Source of the DNA: JAVBSX01 sp051660685
Lineage (GTDB): Bacteria; Planctomycetota; Planctomycetia; Pirellulales; Thermoguttaceae
NCBI GenBank assembly: GCA_051660685.1
Contig: JBOFQB010000041.1
Location: 1 to 64,000, forward strand
DNA length: 64,000 nucleotides
Direction: 5' to 3'
Shown: one piece after another, positions 53,701 to 63,000 of the stretch
Numbering within the stretch: position 1 is the first letter of the stretch
Layout of the letters: every line of letters starts with the position of its first letter
Position numbers and translations under genes: made by a program
The notes under the pieces: model-generated
Told to the model about the DNA's origin: nothing
The model's database searches: none
The model's input: the letters and a program-made list of their open reading frames with translations, nothing else

Positions 53701-53955
53701 GAGTCGGAAATCGCAAAACGTTTGCGAAGAGGTGAAACAACTGCTGTCCCTGTCCCTACGGACTTCGATATCCCGCTTCAACCAACCCAACCTAACCGTC
53801 CTGAAGTCCCTCTGTTCGTTCCTTTGTCACTCCATCTCAAACCGCTTGGTGTTTACAGTGAAATTTTTGGAGACGAAGAACCTAAAACGGCTGAATCGAC
53901 TTCATTGAGTTTACATCCTTTCGAGTCTTTTGTTGCCCGAAAAAAAACCGGCTGA
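50710..53955 (+). CDS. ExeA/GspA-like AAA ATPase with a long repetitive C-terminal region
   Basis: The first 280 residues of this 1081-residue protein match ExeA-type AAA ATPases: FGLARRPFLAIPD start, Walker A GSSGIGKT, Walker B VLLIDEAQSL, sensor ALAGTP. In Aeromonas, ExeA helps the type II secretin cross peptidoglycan; that function here is inference. The remaining 800 residues lack the usual peptidoglycan-binding domain. They contain three perfect-period 29-residue repeats (51904-52164, DVAEHSFDVDEDW type), a Glu/Asn-rich segment, and a six-residue repeat QDQRNT/QDQRNI (53480-53545). The ATG at 50710 opens the ATPase; an in-frame start at 50674 would add 12 residues. Confidence 0.85.
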   Translation: MIESYFGLARRPFLAIPDVGSYFHAACMESARTTIGRCLDRGEGVSLIIGSSGIGKTLLLRILEEPFQMEYAVARFSNTRLKTPKSFLQQLLFALHQPFSGSDETELRLLLLEYLRRSSLKGIVLLIDEAQSLTLPVFEEIRLLLNYDDGQFPQFRVALAGTPTLEERLTHPKLTSFNQWIVSRSYLEPFSGEETSQYILWQLHHAKKGSTMINEREHEVLFDESARKCVHQLTEGIPRLVNQLCDHALLYTYEKGQTSINSSIVRSAWSQLQQIPEPATSTTRTVSSIESGSPTESVGLVQPVKSVESDRMEDQSGCVEFGLLEDDFADEIPNSEDRAKGASPMIPEFSNESQGDESASLLHKAGQKEEEVPEYSSGIEKTPLDVVEYTFDVAKDPIDVAEHSFDVDEDWSGIVVEHSSDLAQNQKDVAEHSSDVAEDWSGTIVEHSSNLAQDQKDVVEHSSDVDEDWSGIVVEHSSDIAQNQKDVVEETRQDTECCEEECNDERCNGEVCQADRLESEHVYQSRTFFESAYPTGVVHAAFDNWSSPGHEMPYGFATPYRAVFPRSNEMVPPTVVVPLGMECCEPKTDDSRCSLNPAYFGFETLEELQQSENLRGNPKDDNEETREENREITNQEREDREIEDQKKERDENSKNDCNNEESGEQEKSTPCCEQRLQGTVERNQMVRENVNLFEFKKNELDAIRDSVEQVFSEMKEVGTGSEKSPVVRLHVEPQKGRKIGKPTIEEVFDEEIPVHRSQVKGFAAGSKRQKAIAEKSSAPGSAVNVQQSTGFKQSPQQSGFSGSIEKRAESPTTTDSGPTMRVASSESPFWSMKPDLPECWIDPEDDLQADIAENPETNLRSLQKVVLDKFGRRKHEAEHLILEEMREELCTSAVLSDRENLFSRPIATQDWDEVQDRRDVQERRHFQDQRNTQDQRNIQDQREIQIRNDVRDWDNRRDEFQLGFASETDDFDDMEESTMQLLQFHAGRFGIPDAEPTESEIAKRLRRGETTAVPVPTDFDIPLQPTQPNRPEVPLFVPLSLHLKPLGVYSEIFGDEEPKTAESTSLSLHPFESFVARKKTG
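51904..52164 (+). repeat. Three tandem 87-bp repeats inside the ExeA-like gene
   Basis: Units begin at 51904, 51991 and 52078, exactly 87 bp (29 codons) apart. They differ at only a few bases per unit. The protein period alternates EHS(F/S)DV and EDWSG(I/T)(V/I)VEHSS(D/N). Partial upstream units at 51870-51903 suggest older copies. Confidence 0.9.
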
Positions 53956-53959
53956 TTTC

Positions 53960-55528
53960 ATGTCCCGTTACCTTTTATACCGTCTTAGGAACTGCGTCAA
54001 AATAATCATTGCCAATTTACGTTTGATCGACAATAAACGCAGACTCTTTGGGCGTGTATGTGTCCATGTTAGTTTGCCCCAGTTCCTTGTTCCCCTCCTT
54101 CTGTTGCTGTTCTCGTTCAGCGCAGTCCCCTTTCTTCCCGCTTCCATAACGGTTGAGATTCTCGATCAAGCGGGCGAAAGGACAACGGGGGAGTTGGTTG
54201 CGATTGACCAAGATAAAATGACCGTCAATCAGTCCAGTGTTCTGAATGAGATTCCTCTTGATCGGCTCAACCGAATGATTCCCCTGCAAAAACCGCAATT
54301 GGTTCAGGGACAATCTGTTGGTCTTTGTGTTGAACTGGCAGATGGAAGTTCGGTTCAATGTCTTCAGTTGACAACGAAAGAGGAAACGGCGATTTTGGAA
54401 TTACACGACAAAACCGTCTTGCCGATTCCAGTTGCCCTGCTTCATTCGGTTCGTTTTATGTCTTTTCCTGACGAGACTCCAACAGAAAAGCAGGAAAACG
54501 ACATTCTTAGGCGGGAATGGAGACGACTTCGTCCGGGTTCTCTGACCGAAGATCGGATCATTATTCGGACAAGTGCAACGACGAACAGGGGGAATCCAAC
54601 TCTGGATTATTATTCGGGCATTATTGGTGAAATTCGGCCCGAATCGGTTCTGTTTGAACTCGACGGAGAACGATTACCTGTTAGTCGGAATAAAATTTTT
54701 GGACTTTATTTTGCGGGAAGACAACCTGTGATTGACCAATTGTCGATTTGGCGGATCACGGAAATCAACGGTTCGAGCTGGATGCTTAAATCCATTGTCT
54801 ATGACCGGGAAAGACAACTGTTTCGGTGTCAAACATCAAACGGGGTTGAACGAACACTTCCTTTGAACCAGTTGTCCGAATTGTTGTTGATCGCTCATCA
54901 AAGTGTGATCCCGCTCTTCGATCTGATTCCCGATTCCATTCAGATTCAGTCCCCTCTTCGTTGGAGTCGATTGGAACAACGTGAGGAGAACCGGCTTGAA
55001 CATTCTTGGCAAGAGTTTCTTCTTGCAAAGCTGCAATCAGGTTCTGTTTTTGCAAAAGAAACCGTGAACGCCCCTAATGAGACGTTGCGTCAAGAAGACC
55101 TGTCCCGGACAACAACCCTCTTGCAATCGTCCCGACGAACGTCTGAAGAACGTCTTCCTCAATATGCTGTTCCGACATTACAAGGCATTTACTTAAATGG
55201 TTTGAGGTACGAGAAGGGTTGGACCCTTTTTCCAAAAACCGAATTGCTGTTCACGCTCGACGAAAAATTCGTCCGATTATCGGGTCTTGCGGGAATTGAT
55301 GATCGTTTACGTCCAGATGGAATTGTGCGACTGAAGATTCTGGGGGACGATGTAGAGTTACTCAATGTTCAAATTCGGGGGGACGAACCGGCCCAACCTC
55401 TTCAAATCAATCTGCAAGGAATCAAACAGCTCACCTTCATTGTCGATATTGCAGATGGTTTGCAACCGGGAACCCGACTGAATCTGGTCAACATGAACCT
55501 AGAAGAACACTTAACGGCGGATCCGTAA
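53960..55528 (+). CDS. Membrane-anchored or exported protein with an NPCBM-like domain
   Basis: The 522-residue protein has a late signal/membrane segment (about 40-60, LVPLLLLLFSFSAVPFLPASI) and a beta-rich middle. The C-terminal domain from about 405 resembles NPCBM/NEW2 carbohydrate-binding modules: YLNGLRYEKGWTLFPKTELLF, LAGIDDRLRPDGIVRLKILGD, and LTFIVDIADG. Binding of a cell-wall or external glycan is inferred. It begins 4 bp after the ExeA-like gene, so the two are almost certainly cotranscribed, tying a cell-envelope ATPase to a glycan-binding protein. Confidence 0.75.
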   Translation: MSRYLLYRLRNCVKIIIANLRLIDNKRRLFGRVCVHVSLPQFLVPLLLLLFSFSAVPFLPASITVEILDQAGERTTGELVAIDQDKMTVNQSSVLNEIPLDRLNRMIPLQKPQLVQGQSVGLCVELADGSSVQCLQLTTKEETAILELHDKTVLPIPVALLHSVRFMSFPDETPTEKQENDILRREWRRLRPGSLTEDRIIIRTSATTNRGNPTLDYYSGIIGEIRPESVLFELDGERLPVSRNKIFGLYFAGRQPVIDQLSIWRITEINGSSWMLKSIVYDRERQLFRCQTSNGVERTLPLNQLSELLLIAHQSVIPLFDLIPDSIQIQSPLRWSRLEQREENRLEHSWQEFLLAKLQSGSVFAKETVNAPNETLRQEDLSRTTTLLQSSRRTSEERLPQYAVPTLQGIYLNGLRYEKGWTLFPKTELLFTLDEKFVRLSGLAGIDDRLRPDGIVRLKILGDDVELLNVQIRGDEPAQPLQINLQGIKQLTFIVDIADGLQPGTRLNLVNMNLEEHLTADP

Positions 55529-55532
55529 TCGA

Positions 55533-55784
55533 TTAACCGAGCAAGCACCGTTCCGCGCGTATTTTTGGAGGAGGTAGGAGGTAGAAGTGAGAAGTGAGAA
55601 TGGAAAATTGAGGCAAATAAAAATTTGAAGTCCCCAAAAGAAGGGAAACCAGTTGACTCACGAGACGCCGTTATCTTCGTGTCTCCTCCTTCTTTCCTCC
55701 TACCTCCTATCTTCTACCTTCTCCAAAAAAGGACGCCTTATCCTTTATCGTCCCTATTCCCTGTCCCCTATCCCTCAATCCCTA
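55533..55784. repeat. Intergenic inverted repeat with half family A and family D
   Basis: The gap between convergent genes has a half family A (55533-55560), a purine arm GGAGGAGGTAGGAGGTAG (55566-55584), an inverted family D copy (55645-55675), and a pyrimidine/C-rich arm (55676-55780). The arm carries the TAG stop of the GTPase gene at 55782-55784. Confidence 0.75.
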
Positions 55785-56792
55785 CACCGTATGCACTTCC
55801 ACAATGTCCTTGTCGTTCAGAACATAATCCCCTTTCACGAACGTTCCGTCGTGAACCGTTGATCCCCAGACACGACCACTTTTCAAATTCGCTGCGTAGT
55901 CCTTGTGAATCAGTTCCGCAAGGTCAAGTAACGTCTCGCCCCGTTTCAACGTAAACGGTCGGTCAAAATCCGCTTCCTTTTTCGAAGGAGATTTGGTGTA
56001 AACCCGAACAACATCGAGCGATTCGTAAATCGCCTGACAAAGCGAATCAAGGGTTCCCCGGTCATTTGCCGAAATCAAAAATTCGCGGAATCTATAACCA
56101 CAAAGTTCCCGAAACAGTTCGAGTCGTTCCCCCGCATCTGGAAGATCAATTTTATTCAAAAGCAAAAATGTTTGCGTGAACGACAACCCTACATCTTCTT
56201 CGTCAAGCGAAGATTCAACCGCTAATCGGGTCTTCGTCGCAGTCAGCTTGTCAACAACATCCTTACACTGTTCAATCCCGTCATCATCGCCAAGATCGAC
56301 CATAAGCAACGCTAAATCGGCACTCCGAATAAAACCGTACATGTACGGTTCCAGAAAATCCGGCGTAATGGGCGGAGTGTCAATCAGCTGAATCGCAATG
56401 TCCTCCCAATCCATCATCCCCGGTTGAGGGGATTGTGTTGTAAAAGGATACGGCGCGACTTCGGGCGTTGCCCGGGTCAATGTCGTCAACAATTGACTCT
56501 TTCCTGCATTGGGTCCCCCCAAAATGACAACCGTCCCTGCTCCCTGTCGCGGAATCTTGAATGAACGCGCTGAACCGCCCCCCTTTTTTCCCCCCGAACT
56601 CCGTTGTTGTTCAATGTCCTTTTTCGTCTGCGAAATCTGTGACTTCAACTTCGCTTGAAGATGATCCGTCCCCTTATGTTTCGGCATCTCCGAGAACATA
56701 ACCTGCAACCATTTCAGTTCATCTTCGGGTGTTTGCGCCTGACGATACTTATCTTCGGCTTTCTTATATTGCTGTGTTAAATTCGCGGGCAT
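55782..56792 (-). CDS. DRG/Obg-like GTPase with TGS domain
   Basis: The 336-residue GTPase has a helical N-terminal part (1-80, with GGKKGGG linker), P-loop GGPNAGKS, switch II DTPPI, G4 motif NKIDL, and a C-terminal TGS domain (about 265-336). Obg/DRG proteins act on ribosomes; this one lacks the glycine-rich Obg fold and is closer to DRG. The DTPPI in place of DTPG is a deviation. The ATG at 56792 starts the helical part. The yeast/archaeal DRG role (translation) is known for the family; here it is inference. Confidence 0.85.
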   Translation of the reverse strand: MPANLTQQYKKAEDKYRQAQTPEDELKWLQVMFSEMPKHKGTDHLQAKLKSQISQTKKDIEQQRSSGGKKGGGSARSFKIPRQGAGTVVILGGPNAGKSQLLTTLTRATPEVAPYPFTTQSPQPGMMDWEDIAIQLIDTPPITPDFLEPYMYGFIRSADLALLMVDLGDDDGIEQCKDVVDKLTATKTRLAVESSLDEEDVGLSFTQTFLLLNKIDLPDAGERLELFRELCGYRFREFLISANDRGTLDSLCQAIYESLDVVRVYTKSPSKKEADFDRPFTLKRGETLLDLAELIHKDYAANLKSGRVWGSTVHDGTFVKGDYVLNDKDIVEVHTV

Positions 56793-57078
56793 AAAGTCTG
56801 GAAATAATAAAGAAAATAGAAGGTGAAAGTGAGAAGTTGGGTTGAACCTGTCAAAAACGGAGTCTTTGAGCAATCATCGGTCCTAGAAAACAAATCGACA
56901 ACGGATTGCCGAGAAAACTCAGAAGCGTTCATTGTATCATTCTTCCTCGACTTGACTACTACCATAATAGGATTCAATGGTATACAATCAGCGTTTTACC
57001 TGTTTTGTATGGAATCCCTGTTTTATACCGAAATCGGTATGGACGGTTGCTTCGTCTTTCCTTCTTTTCCTGTTCCGT

Positions 57079-59598
57079 ATGTCCAAGACTGCCTTTTCCC
57101 CCTCCCAACTCGTTCCTACACTTTTGCGATTCCTCGGTTCGCTTGCATTCGCCGTTCTCCTGCTTTCTCTCCTCGTCCTGGTTCTTGGAACAACGACGTT
57201 CATTGAAGCAGCTTACAACGCAGATGTCGTTACTTTCTTTGTCTACAACACGCTTTGGTTCAAGGGAGTGTTGTTCCTTCTGTGTCTGAACGTCCTCTGT
57301 TCCATGTTAAGCCGCTTTCCTTGGAAAAGAAAGCATCTGCCCTTTTTGACCGCTCATTGTGGTATTTTGGTTCTTTTGGGCGGTTGTTATGTGACGGATC
57401 ATTGGGGACAAGAAGCCAATGTCTCGATTTTCGAGGGAAAAAGTGCCCGATATGCGCTCGCAAAAGGGTATCATTTTCAATTGACCCCGATCATTGACGA
57501 AGAGGAAACCGAACAAGTGGAATTGGAAACCGAATCGTCCAAACTGCCCAACCAATCCAATCAGACCGAACAATCACAAATAACGCAAGCATCCCGATCA
57601 TCTCAAGTCCCGCAATCGACTCTTGGACCACATTCGGGTCTTCCAACGACAGAAGAAATTGCCCGGGAAAAGAACCTCGAACGTCAACGAACGGTTCAAA
57701 TTCCCTTTAACGGGGGACCGTTCAATTGGGATGATTACCAGTCTCAGGTTTGGTTTGGCAATTCAAGACCTTTTTCCTATTTTCTTTGGGGACTCATGCA
57801 AATTGTTCCGCATGATTCCGGGACGATTTTTACCTCAAATGCCAATCAAACAGCGCAATGGGGTTCAACCTTTCAACTGGACGTCCTCGATTACATCAGT
57901 CATGGTCGAAAAGTTCCCGCTGTTCCGCTTGATTTAACAGTACAATGGGGCGAAAACGGTTCCCCCGAATCCGTTCAGTTGGTTACAAAACCGGAAATCG
58001 GGCTCTATCAGGGATCACAAGTTGAACTGGGATTGGGAGCCGGGTTCTCTTCAGGAAAAGGTCAGATCACATTCCGAGTTGCTGAAAATCCCGTCGAAGA
58101 GAACGCTTTTTTTGAGTCGCTCAAAGAGCCAATTGAACAACCGCTTGGTGTTGTCCAAATCGTTGATCGCAACAAATCCTACATCATTTCTGTTGAAGAA
58201 TTGCTGAAAAGGCAAATGGAACAGCGAATGTTGCTCGACGGTCTTCAACGGGAAATGATGGAGTTAAACCGGAAACGGCAATCCGTCAAAGGGGAGGAGG
58301 AATTGCAAACCGTTGAGCAGGATGTCCTTGCGTTGTCCGACAAAATTCTCAAGGTGCAACAACAAGGGATGATTCCTTTAGGAGAATCGGGATACCGAAT
58401 CGGTCTTGCCAAATTCATGCCGGACGGACCTGCAATTCTCCAACAAGGTCAACCGCAATCGGGTCAATCGCAACAAGCGCAATCCCCGATTCCAACGGGT
58501 CCGATGTTGCATTTAACGGTTTCAGGTCCCAATCGACGGACCGACCAGCTCGTTCTGTTTTCTGACCGAGCTGATTTGAATACGCAATCGCAACAGTCCG
58601 GTTTGGTTGGAACATACTGGATCAACCCGCAATTGGCGTCTGAAAAAGCAGCCGGAATCATTGCCCCAACCATTCTTGAACGTCTTGCCCAACCTCGAAT
58701 CGATTTGTTGCAATCGACTTCAGGTCAACTGCTATATCGATACTCAATTGGGTCAAACATTGTTTCAACCGGCACAATTGCTCCCAATAATCAACTCTCG
58801 CTTGAATCGGGAACCAAAAATGCCGTTGTTCTGAACATAACGAAGTTTATTCCGCAAGATTTTCCCGGTTTTAATGTTCTTCCTTGTACTTTTGACAAGA
58901 ATCAGGACAAAACTTTTGTCCCCGACCAATTTGCCCGATTGCGGATTACACGAGACCAAGAATCGCAGGAATTCTGGATTCGCGCTTTGTATCTTACGCA
59001 AATACCTTTTGCCGACGAACCGGACACCGATCAGGTCCGGGTCGTTCGCGGTCCCGGTTGTCCAATTCGGGTGATGTTTCCAAGTAACGAATTGGACCTC
59101 GGTTTTTCTCTTTATCTGAAAAAGTACACACACAAGATGGAGCCGGGTTCCAAGATTCCGGCCCAATTTTCAAGTTGGGTTGACATGCGACTTCCTGAGG
59201 AGGTGTTGGACCGGATTGATTTACTGACCCCGGGTCGTCCGGGACAGTCTGCTCCAAAGAATCGGAAAGAAATTGTCCCGATTCAGGATAATGTACTGAT
59301 TAAGATGAACCAACCGGGTGTTTTTGTGGATCAGACAACAGCTCGGGCATATCGTGTTTACCAATCATCTTGGTCGGGACCGTATGGACCGCAGAGTATG
59401 GAATACCAGTATCTTTTCGACAAGGAAATTTTTCCCGGGGAAGAGGAACCGAGAGAGTCGATCTACAAATCGGTTCTTTCAGTCAACTATGATCCTGGTC
59501 GCGGTCTGAAATACCTCGGAAGTGCAATGCTTGTTTTCGGAACCGCTTGGTTGATTTTCCGTTCAAAGCGAAAAGACCACAAAACCAAATGTTCGTAA
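57079..59598 (+). CDS. ResB-like cytochrome c biogenesis protein
   Basis: The 839-residue membrane protein matches the ResB/Ccs1 family of system II cytochrome c maturation. Three N-terminal helices (about 10-40, 53-72, 84-105) precede a very large periplasmic domain. A fourth helix (about 808-828, YLGSAMLVFGTAWLIF) precedes a basic tail. The periplasmic part has Gln/Ser-rich (SNQTEQSQITQAS) and coiled (LQREMMELNRKRQ) stretches. The usual ccsA/resC partner is not next to it; a repeat region follows. The ATG at 57079 starts at the N-terminal hydrophilic stretch; an upstream frame to 56977 lacks support. It would help load heme onto cytochromes such as the YVTN-cytochrome above. Confidence 0.82.
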   Translation: MSKTAFSPSQLVPTLLRFLGSLAFAVLLLSLLVLVLGTTTFIEAAYNADVVTFFVYNTLWFKGVLFLLCLNVLCSMLSRFPWKRKHLPFLTAHCGILVLLGGCYVTDHWGQEANVSIFEGKSARYALAKGYHFQLTPIIDEEETEQVELETESSKLPNQSNQTEQSQITQASRSSQVPQSTLGPHSGLPTTEEIAREKNLERQRTVQIPFNGGPFNWDDYQSQVWFGNSRPFSYFLWGLMQIVPHDSGTIFTSNANQTAQWGSTFQLDVLDYISHGRKVPAVPLDLTVQWGENGSPESVQLVTKPEIGLYQGSQVELGLGAGFSSGKGQITFRVAENPVEENAFFESLKEPIEQPLGVVQIVDRNKSYIISVEELLKRQMEQRMLLDGLQREMMELNRKRQSVKGEEELQTVEQDVLALSDKILKVQQQGMIPLGESGYRIGLAKFMPDGPAILQQGQPQSGQSQQAQSPIPTGPMLHLTVSGPNRRTDQLVLFSDRADLNTQSQQSGLVGTYWINPQLASEKAAGIIAPTILERLAQPRIDLLQSTSGQLLYRYSIGSNIVSTGTIAPNNQLSLESGTKNAVVLNITKFIPQDFPGFNVLPCTFDKNQDKTFVPDQFARLRITRDQESQEFWIRALYLTQIPFADEPDTDQVRVVRGPGCPIRVMFPSNELDLGFSLYLKKYTHKMEPGSKIPAQFSSWVDMRLPEEVLDRIDLLTPGRPGQSAPKNRKEIVPIQDNVLIKMNQPGVFVDQTTARAYRVYQSSWSGPYGPQSMEYQYLFDKEIFPGEEEPRESIYKSVLSVNYDPGRGLKYLGSAMLVFGTAWLIFRSKRKDHKTKCS

Positions 59599-60047
59599 AC
59601 AAAGAATTGTATGACACATCATTGATATACCAATGTTGGTATAAGAAACCGTAAACAAATAACGATTGTGTTTTGATTTAACCAATCTTTTGTGTGAAAC
59701 AATCTGTAGTCCCGTTAGGGACGGCCCAATTGTAGCCCGGGGTGAAGCGCAGCGCAACCCCGGGTTAAAAAATGCACAAAAAATGAGCTGCGTAGCTGCG
59801 ATCTCATCAAACTATATGTGTCAACATGTGGTATTTTTTTAATTAGGTCGCTCCTAAGGAGCTAAATTTTGTTGGGGAAACGCCTAACCCGGGGTTGCGG
59901 TCGCGTTGCTCCCTTCACCCCGGGCTACAATAAGGTCGCTGCGATGCAGCTACAAAAGCAAATGACTCGTTCATTGCACGTTGGAATAATATCTACATTT
60001 CTCCTTTTCTCAAGCAGCAATCTACAGTTTCTATCTTTTTACTGTTT
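59599..60047. repeat. Family C hairpin region
   Basis: The 449-bp gap between resB-like and hrpA genes carries ATACCAATGTTGGTAT at 59627-59642 (perfect palindrome) and family C hairpins at 59698-59952. The latter include GTAGTCCCGTTAGGGACGGC, GAGCTGCGTAGCTGCGATC, GGTCGCTCCTAAGGAGCTA, GGTCGCTGCGATGCAGCTAC, and long CCCGGGGT/ACCCCGGG pairs. No gene is seen. Confidence 0.75.
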
Positions 60048-63000
60048 CTAAGTTCTGACCTTGCTCCATTGTTTGTCAAGTCGATTCGCCGACACTTTGA
60101 TTGACGTTCCCAATTTTTGAGCAAAGAGCGAAACACGGTATTCCTCGATCATGTAACGGAACAGTTCCAGTTCGGGATCAGAAATTCCAGATGCTTCATG
60201 CAACAAACGCCGTTCTCTATACATGTTCCAGTATTGAGCCAATTCCTGAGTTCCCGAAAAATCCTGCTGTTCACCTCCACTTTTGAGTCGTTCAAAGCGT
60301 GAAACAATTGCCCGGAAATATCGCGGGTATTGTCGCAACCAATTCCAAGGGGTTGTGAGCAGAAAAGAAGGGGCGGTCAGTTCGGATAAAGCCGATTTGG
60401 CATCTCGCCAAGCATAATCGAAACGTGTTGATTTGTTCTGCTCAATCGCAAGTCGGGCTTGTTGATACGACTCAAGAAGAGGACAAATCAGTTGCGTTAC
60501 TTCTTGAACTGCGATTCCAATTCGTGCTTTACCTGATTGAAGACGATTCGTAAAATCGATCAGATGACGAGGAAGGGGTCGTTCGTCCATCTCAAGAGCG
60601 CGCGTTGCAATCAGTTCGGCAATTCCCGTTTTGACGTCGAATTCAGGTAATGATTGAGCATACAATCTCAACCGGTCCATGTTCGGAATCCAGTTTGTCT
60701 GTGTTAGTAAATCACGCGATGTTTTCAAAAAAAAGAGTCGCATAACTCCAAGTCGCGTTTCCCGTTCAGCCCGGTCAAGTGAATCGGATAATTGCAACGA
60801 AACACTTTTTTCGCAGTCAAACAAGGTCGGAAAAGCCCGAATTTTTCCCGTTCCTCTTGACAGTTCAATAAATTCAGGAAGATCACCAAAATTCCATTCA
60901 AGCAGATTTTCCCGGTTCCAACGCGGATCGTCAATCGCCGCAATTGATTTGGCCGCTTCAACACCCAATTCTTTCTGCAATTGCTCTAATTCCCGACCTT
61001 TTCCTAAAATCGTTCCATCTTCACTCAAAACCCGGATGTTGATCTTCAGTTCGTCAGGAATCCGTTCCCGCTCAAAATCGGTCGGTCGAATCGGTTGTCC
61101 AACCAAACGACTGACCGATTTGGCGAGCACTTCTTCCAAAACACCGTTTGCGTAAACCAGTTCCTGAGTCAACTGTTTCGCTGTATCAGGAATTGGGACC
61201 AGATGTCGTCGGACATCCTTGGGAAGAACTCGGAGCATTGCAATGATTTTCTGTTCCAAAAGACCTGGAACCAACCAACCTAATCGGGTTGGTTCCAATT
61301 GACGCAAACCTTCTAAAGGAACGATCAGTGTTACACCATCTTCAGGTTCGCCCGGCGTAAAATGGTACTCAATCGGAGCAACCGTTCCTTCCATTGTGGT
61401 CAGTGAATCAGGAAAATGTTGCAGAACATCTGAGTTGACCTCTTCGTTGCACAAATCGGACAGAGAAAAAAACAACGATTTGCGGGTTGATTCCGGGACA
61501 GATTTGTACCATGATTCCAGTGTTTTGCGGTCATAAACCTCTTCAGGAATCCGAGATTGATAAAATTCATAACGCGACCATTGTCCTCGCAATAAATCAT
61601 GATGTCGAAGTTTATCTTGCAGTTTTTTCGCTTCTTCAAGCATCAGGAGGTTGTATGCAAAAAAATCAGCCGTTGTTTGCATATCCTCTTCAACCAGACC
61701 GTTTTGGATAAACAATTCCCGCGAATTTTTGGGGTCAATCGGTCCATAATTGATCCGTCGTTTGGGGATAATCACCAAACCAAAAAGCGAAACTTTTTCA
61801 TAAGCGTGAACATAACCCGTTTCACCATTCCAATGAGGTTCCAAATACGACCTTGTAATCACATGCTGCGCAAGAGGTTCAATCCAACTAACATCAATTC
61901 TCGCAACGGTTCTCAAAAATCGCCGACTTGTCTCCAACCGTTCAGATGCAACAACCCATTTTGGTTTGCCCGGCTGATTTTCTGGTTGCTTCTTCCGTTG
62001 TGCATCTTCTTGCAAGGGTCGTTTCATAAGACCACTTCCCGGCCAAAGAATGAACTTTCCTCCTCCTACAATCGTGTATTCATTCTTTTCGTCCCGATTA
62101 GCGATCCCAGACAGTAAACCCGTTAAAATGGAACAATGTATTGACTTGTAATCATCTTTGCGTGAATTCAGTTGCAATTTCACTTCACGAACCAATTGCA
62201 ACAATTGAACGTGAATGTCCGACCATTCTTTCATTCGATTGAAGGAGAGAAAATTTTGGACACATGCTTTTCGCAACTGATTTCGTGAGAGAGAGTTTTT
62301 CAGCTCTTGATAAAAATCCCAGATTTTCAGATACGACATAAAGTCCGACTGTTCGTCCAGAAAACGGACATGAGCCGAATCCGCCTTTTCCTGCAAATCA
62401 ATTGGTCGTTCACGCGGGTCCTGAATTTCAAGAACAGACGCGATAATAAGCATTTCTCGCAAAACCCCTTCTTTTTCCGCTGCAAGAATCATGCGGGCAA
62501 TTCGGGGATCAACCGGGAGTTGACTCAATTGCCGACCAATCGATGTCAAGTCATTCCGGGAATCAAGAGCACCCAGTTCAAAAAGCGTTTTATAACCGTC
62601 CTGAATTGCACTGATTCTGGGCGGATCAAGAAACGGAAATGTTTCGATTGCACCCAATTGCAACGATTTCGTTTGCAGAATGACCGACGCTAAATTCGTT
62701 CGTTGAATTTCCGGGGTTGTGTAACGATCCCGCAATTCGTAATCTTCTTGCGAATAAAGCCGAATACAAATGCCCGGACCAATTCGACCGCAACGACCTG
62801 CTCGTTGATCGGCAGATGCTCTTGAAATTGCTTCAATTGGCAAACGCTGTGTTTTAGAGCGAGCCGAATATCGGCTGATTCTCGCGGTTCCCGGGTCAAT
62901 GACATACCGTATTCCGGGAACGGTTAAAGAGGATTCCGCGACATTGGTTGCAATCACAATACGACGATGAGAATGGGGCTTGAACACCCGTTGCTGTTCA

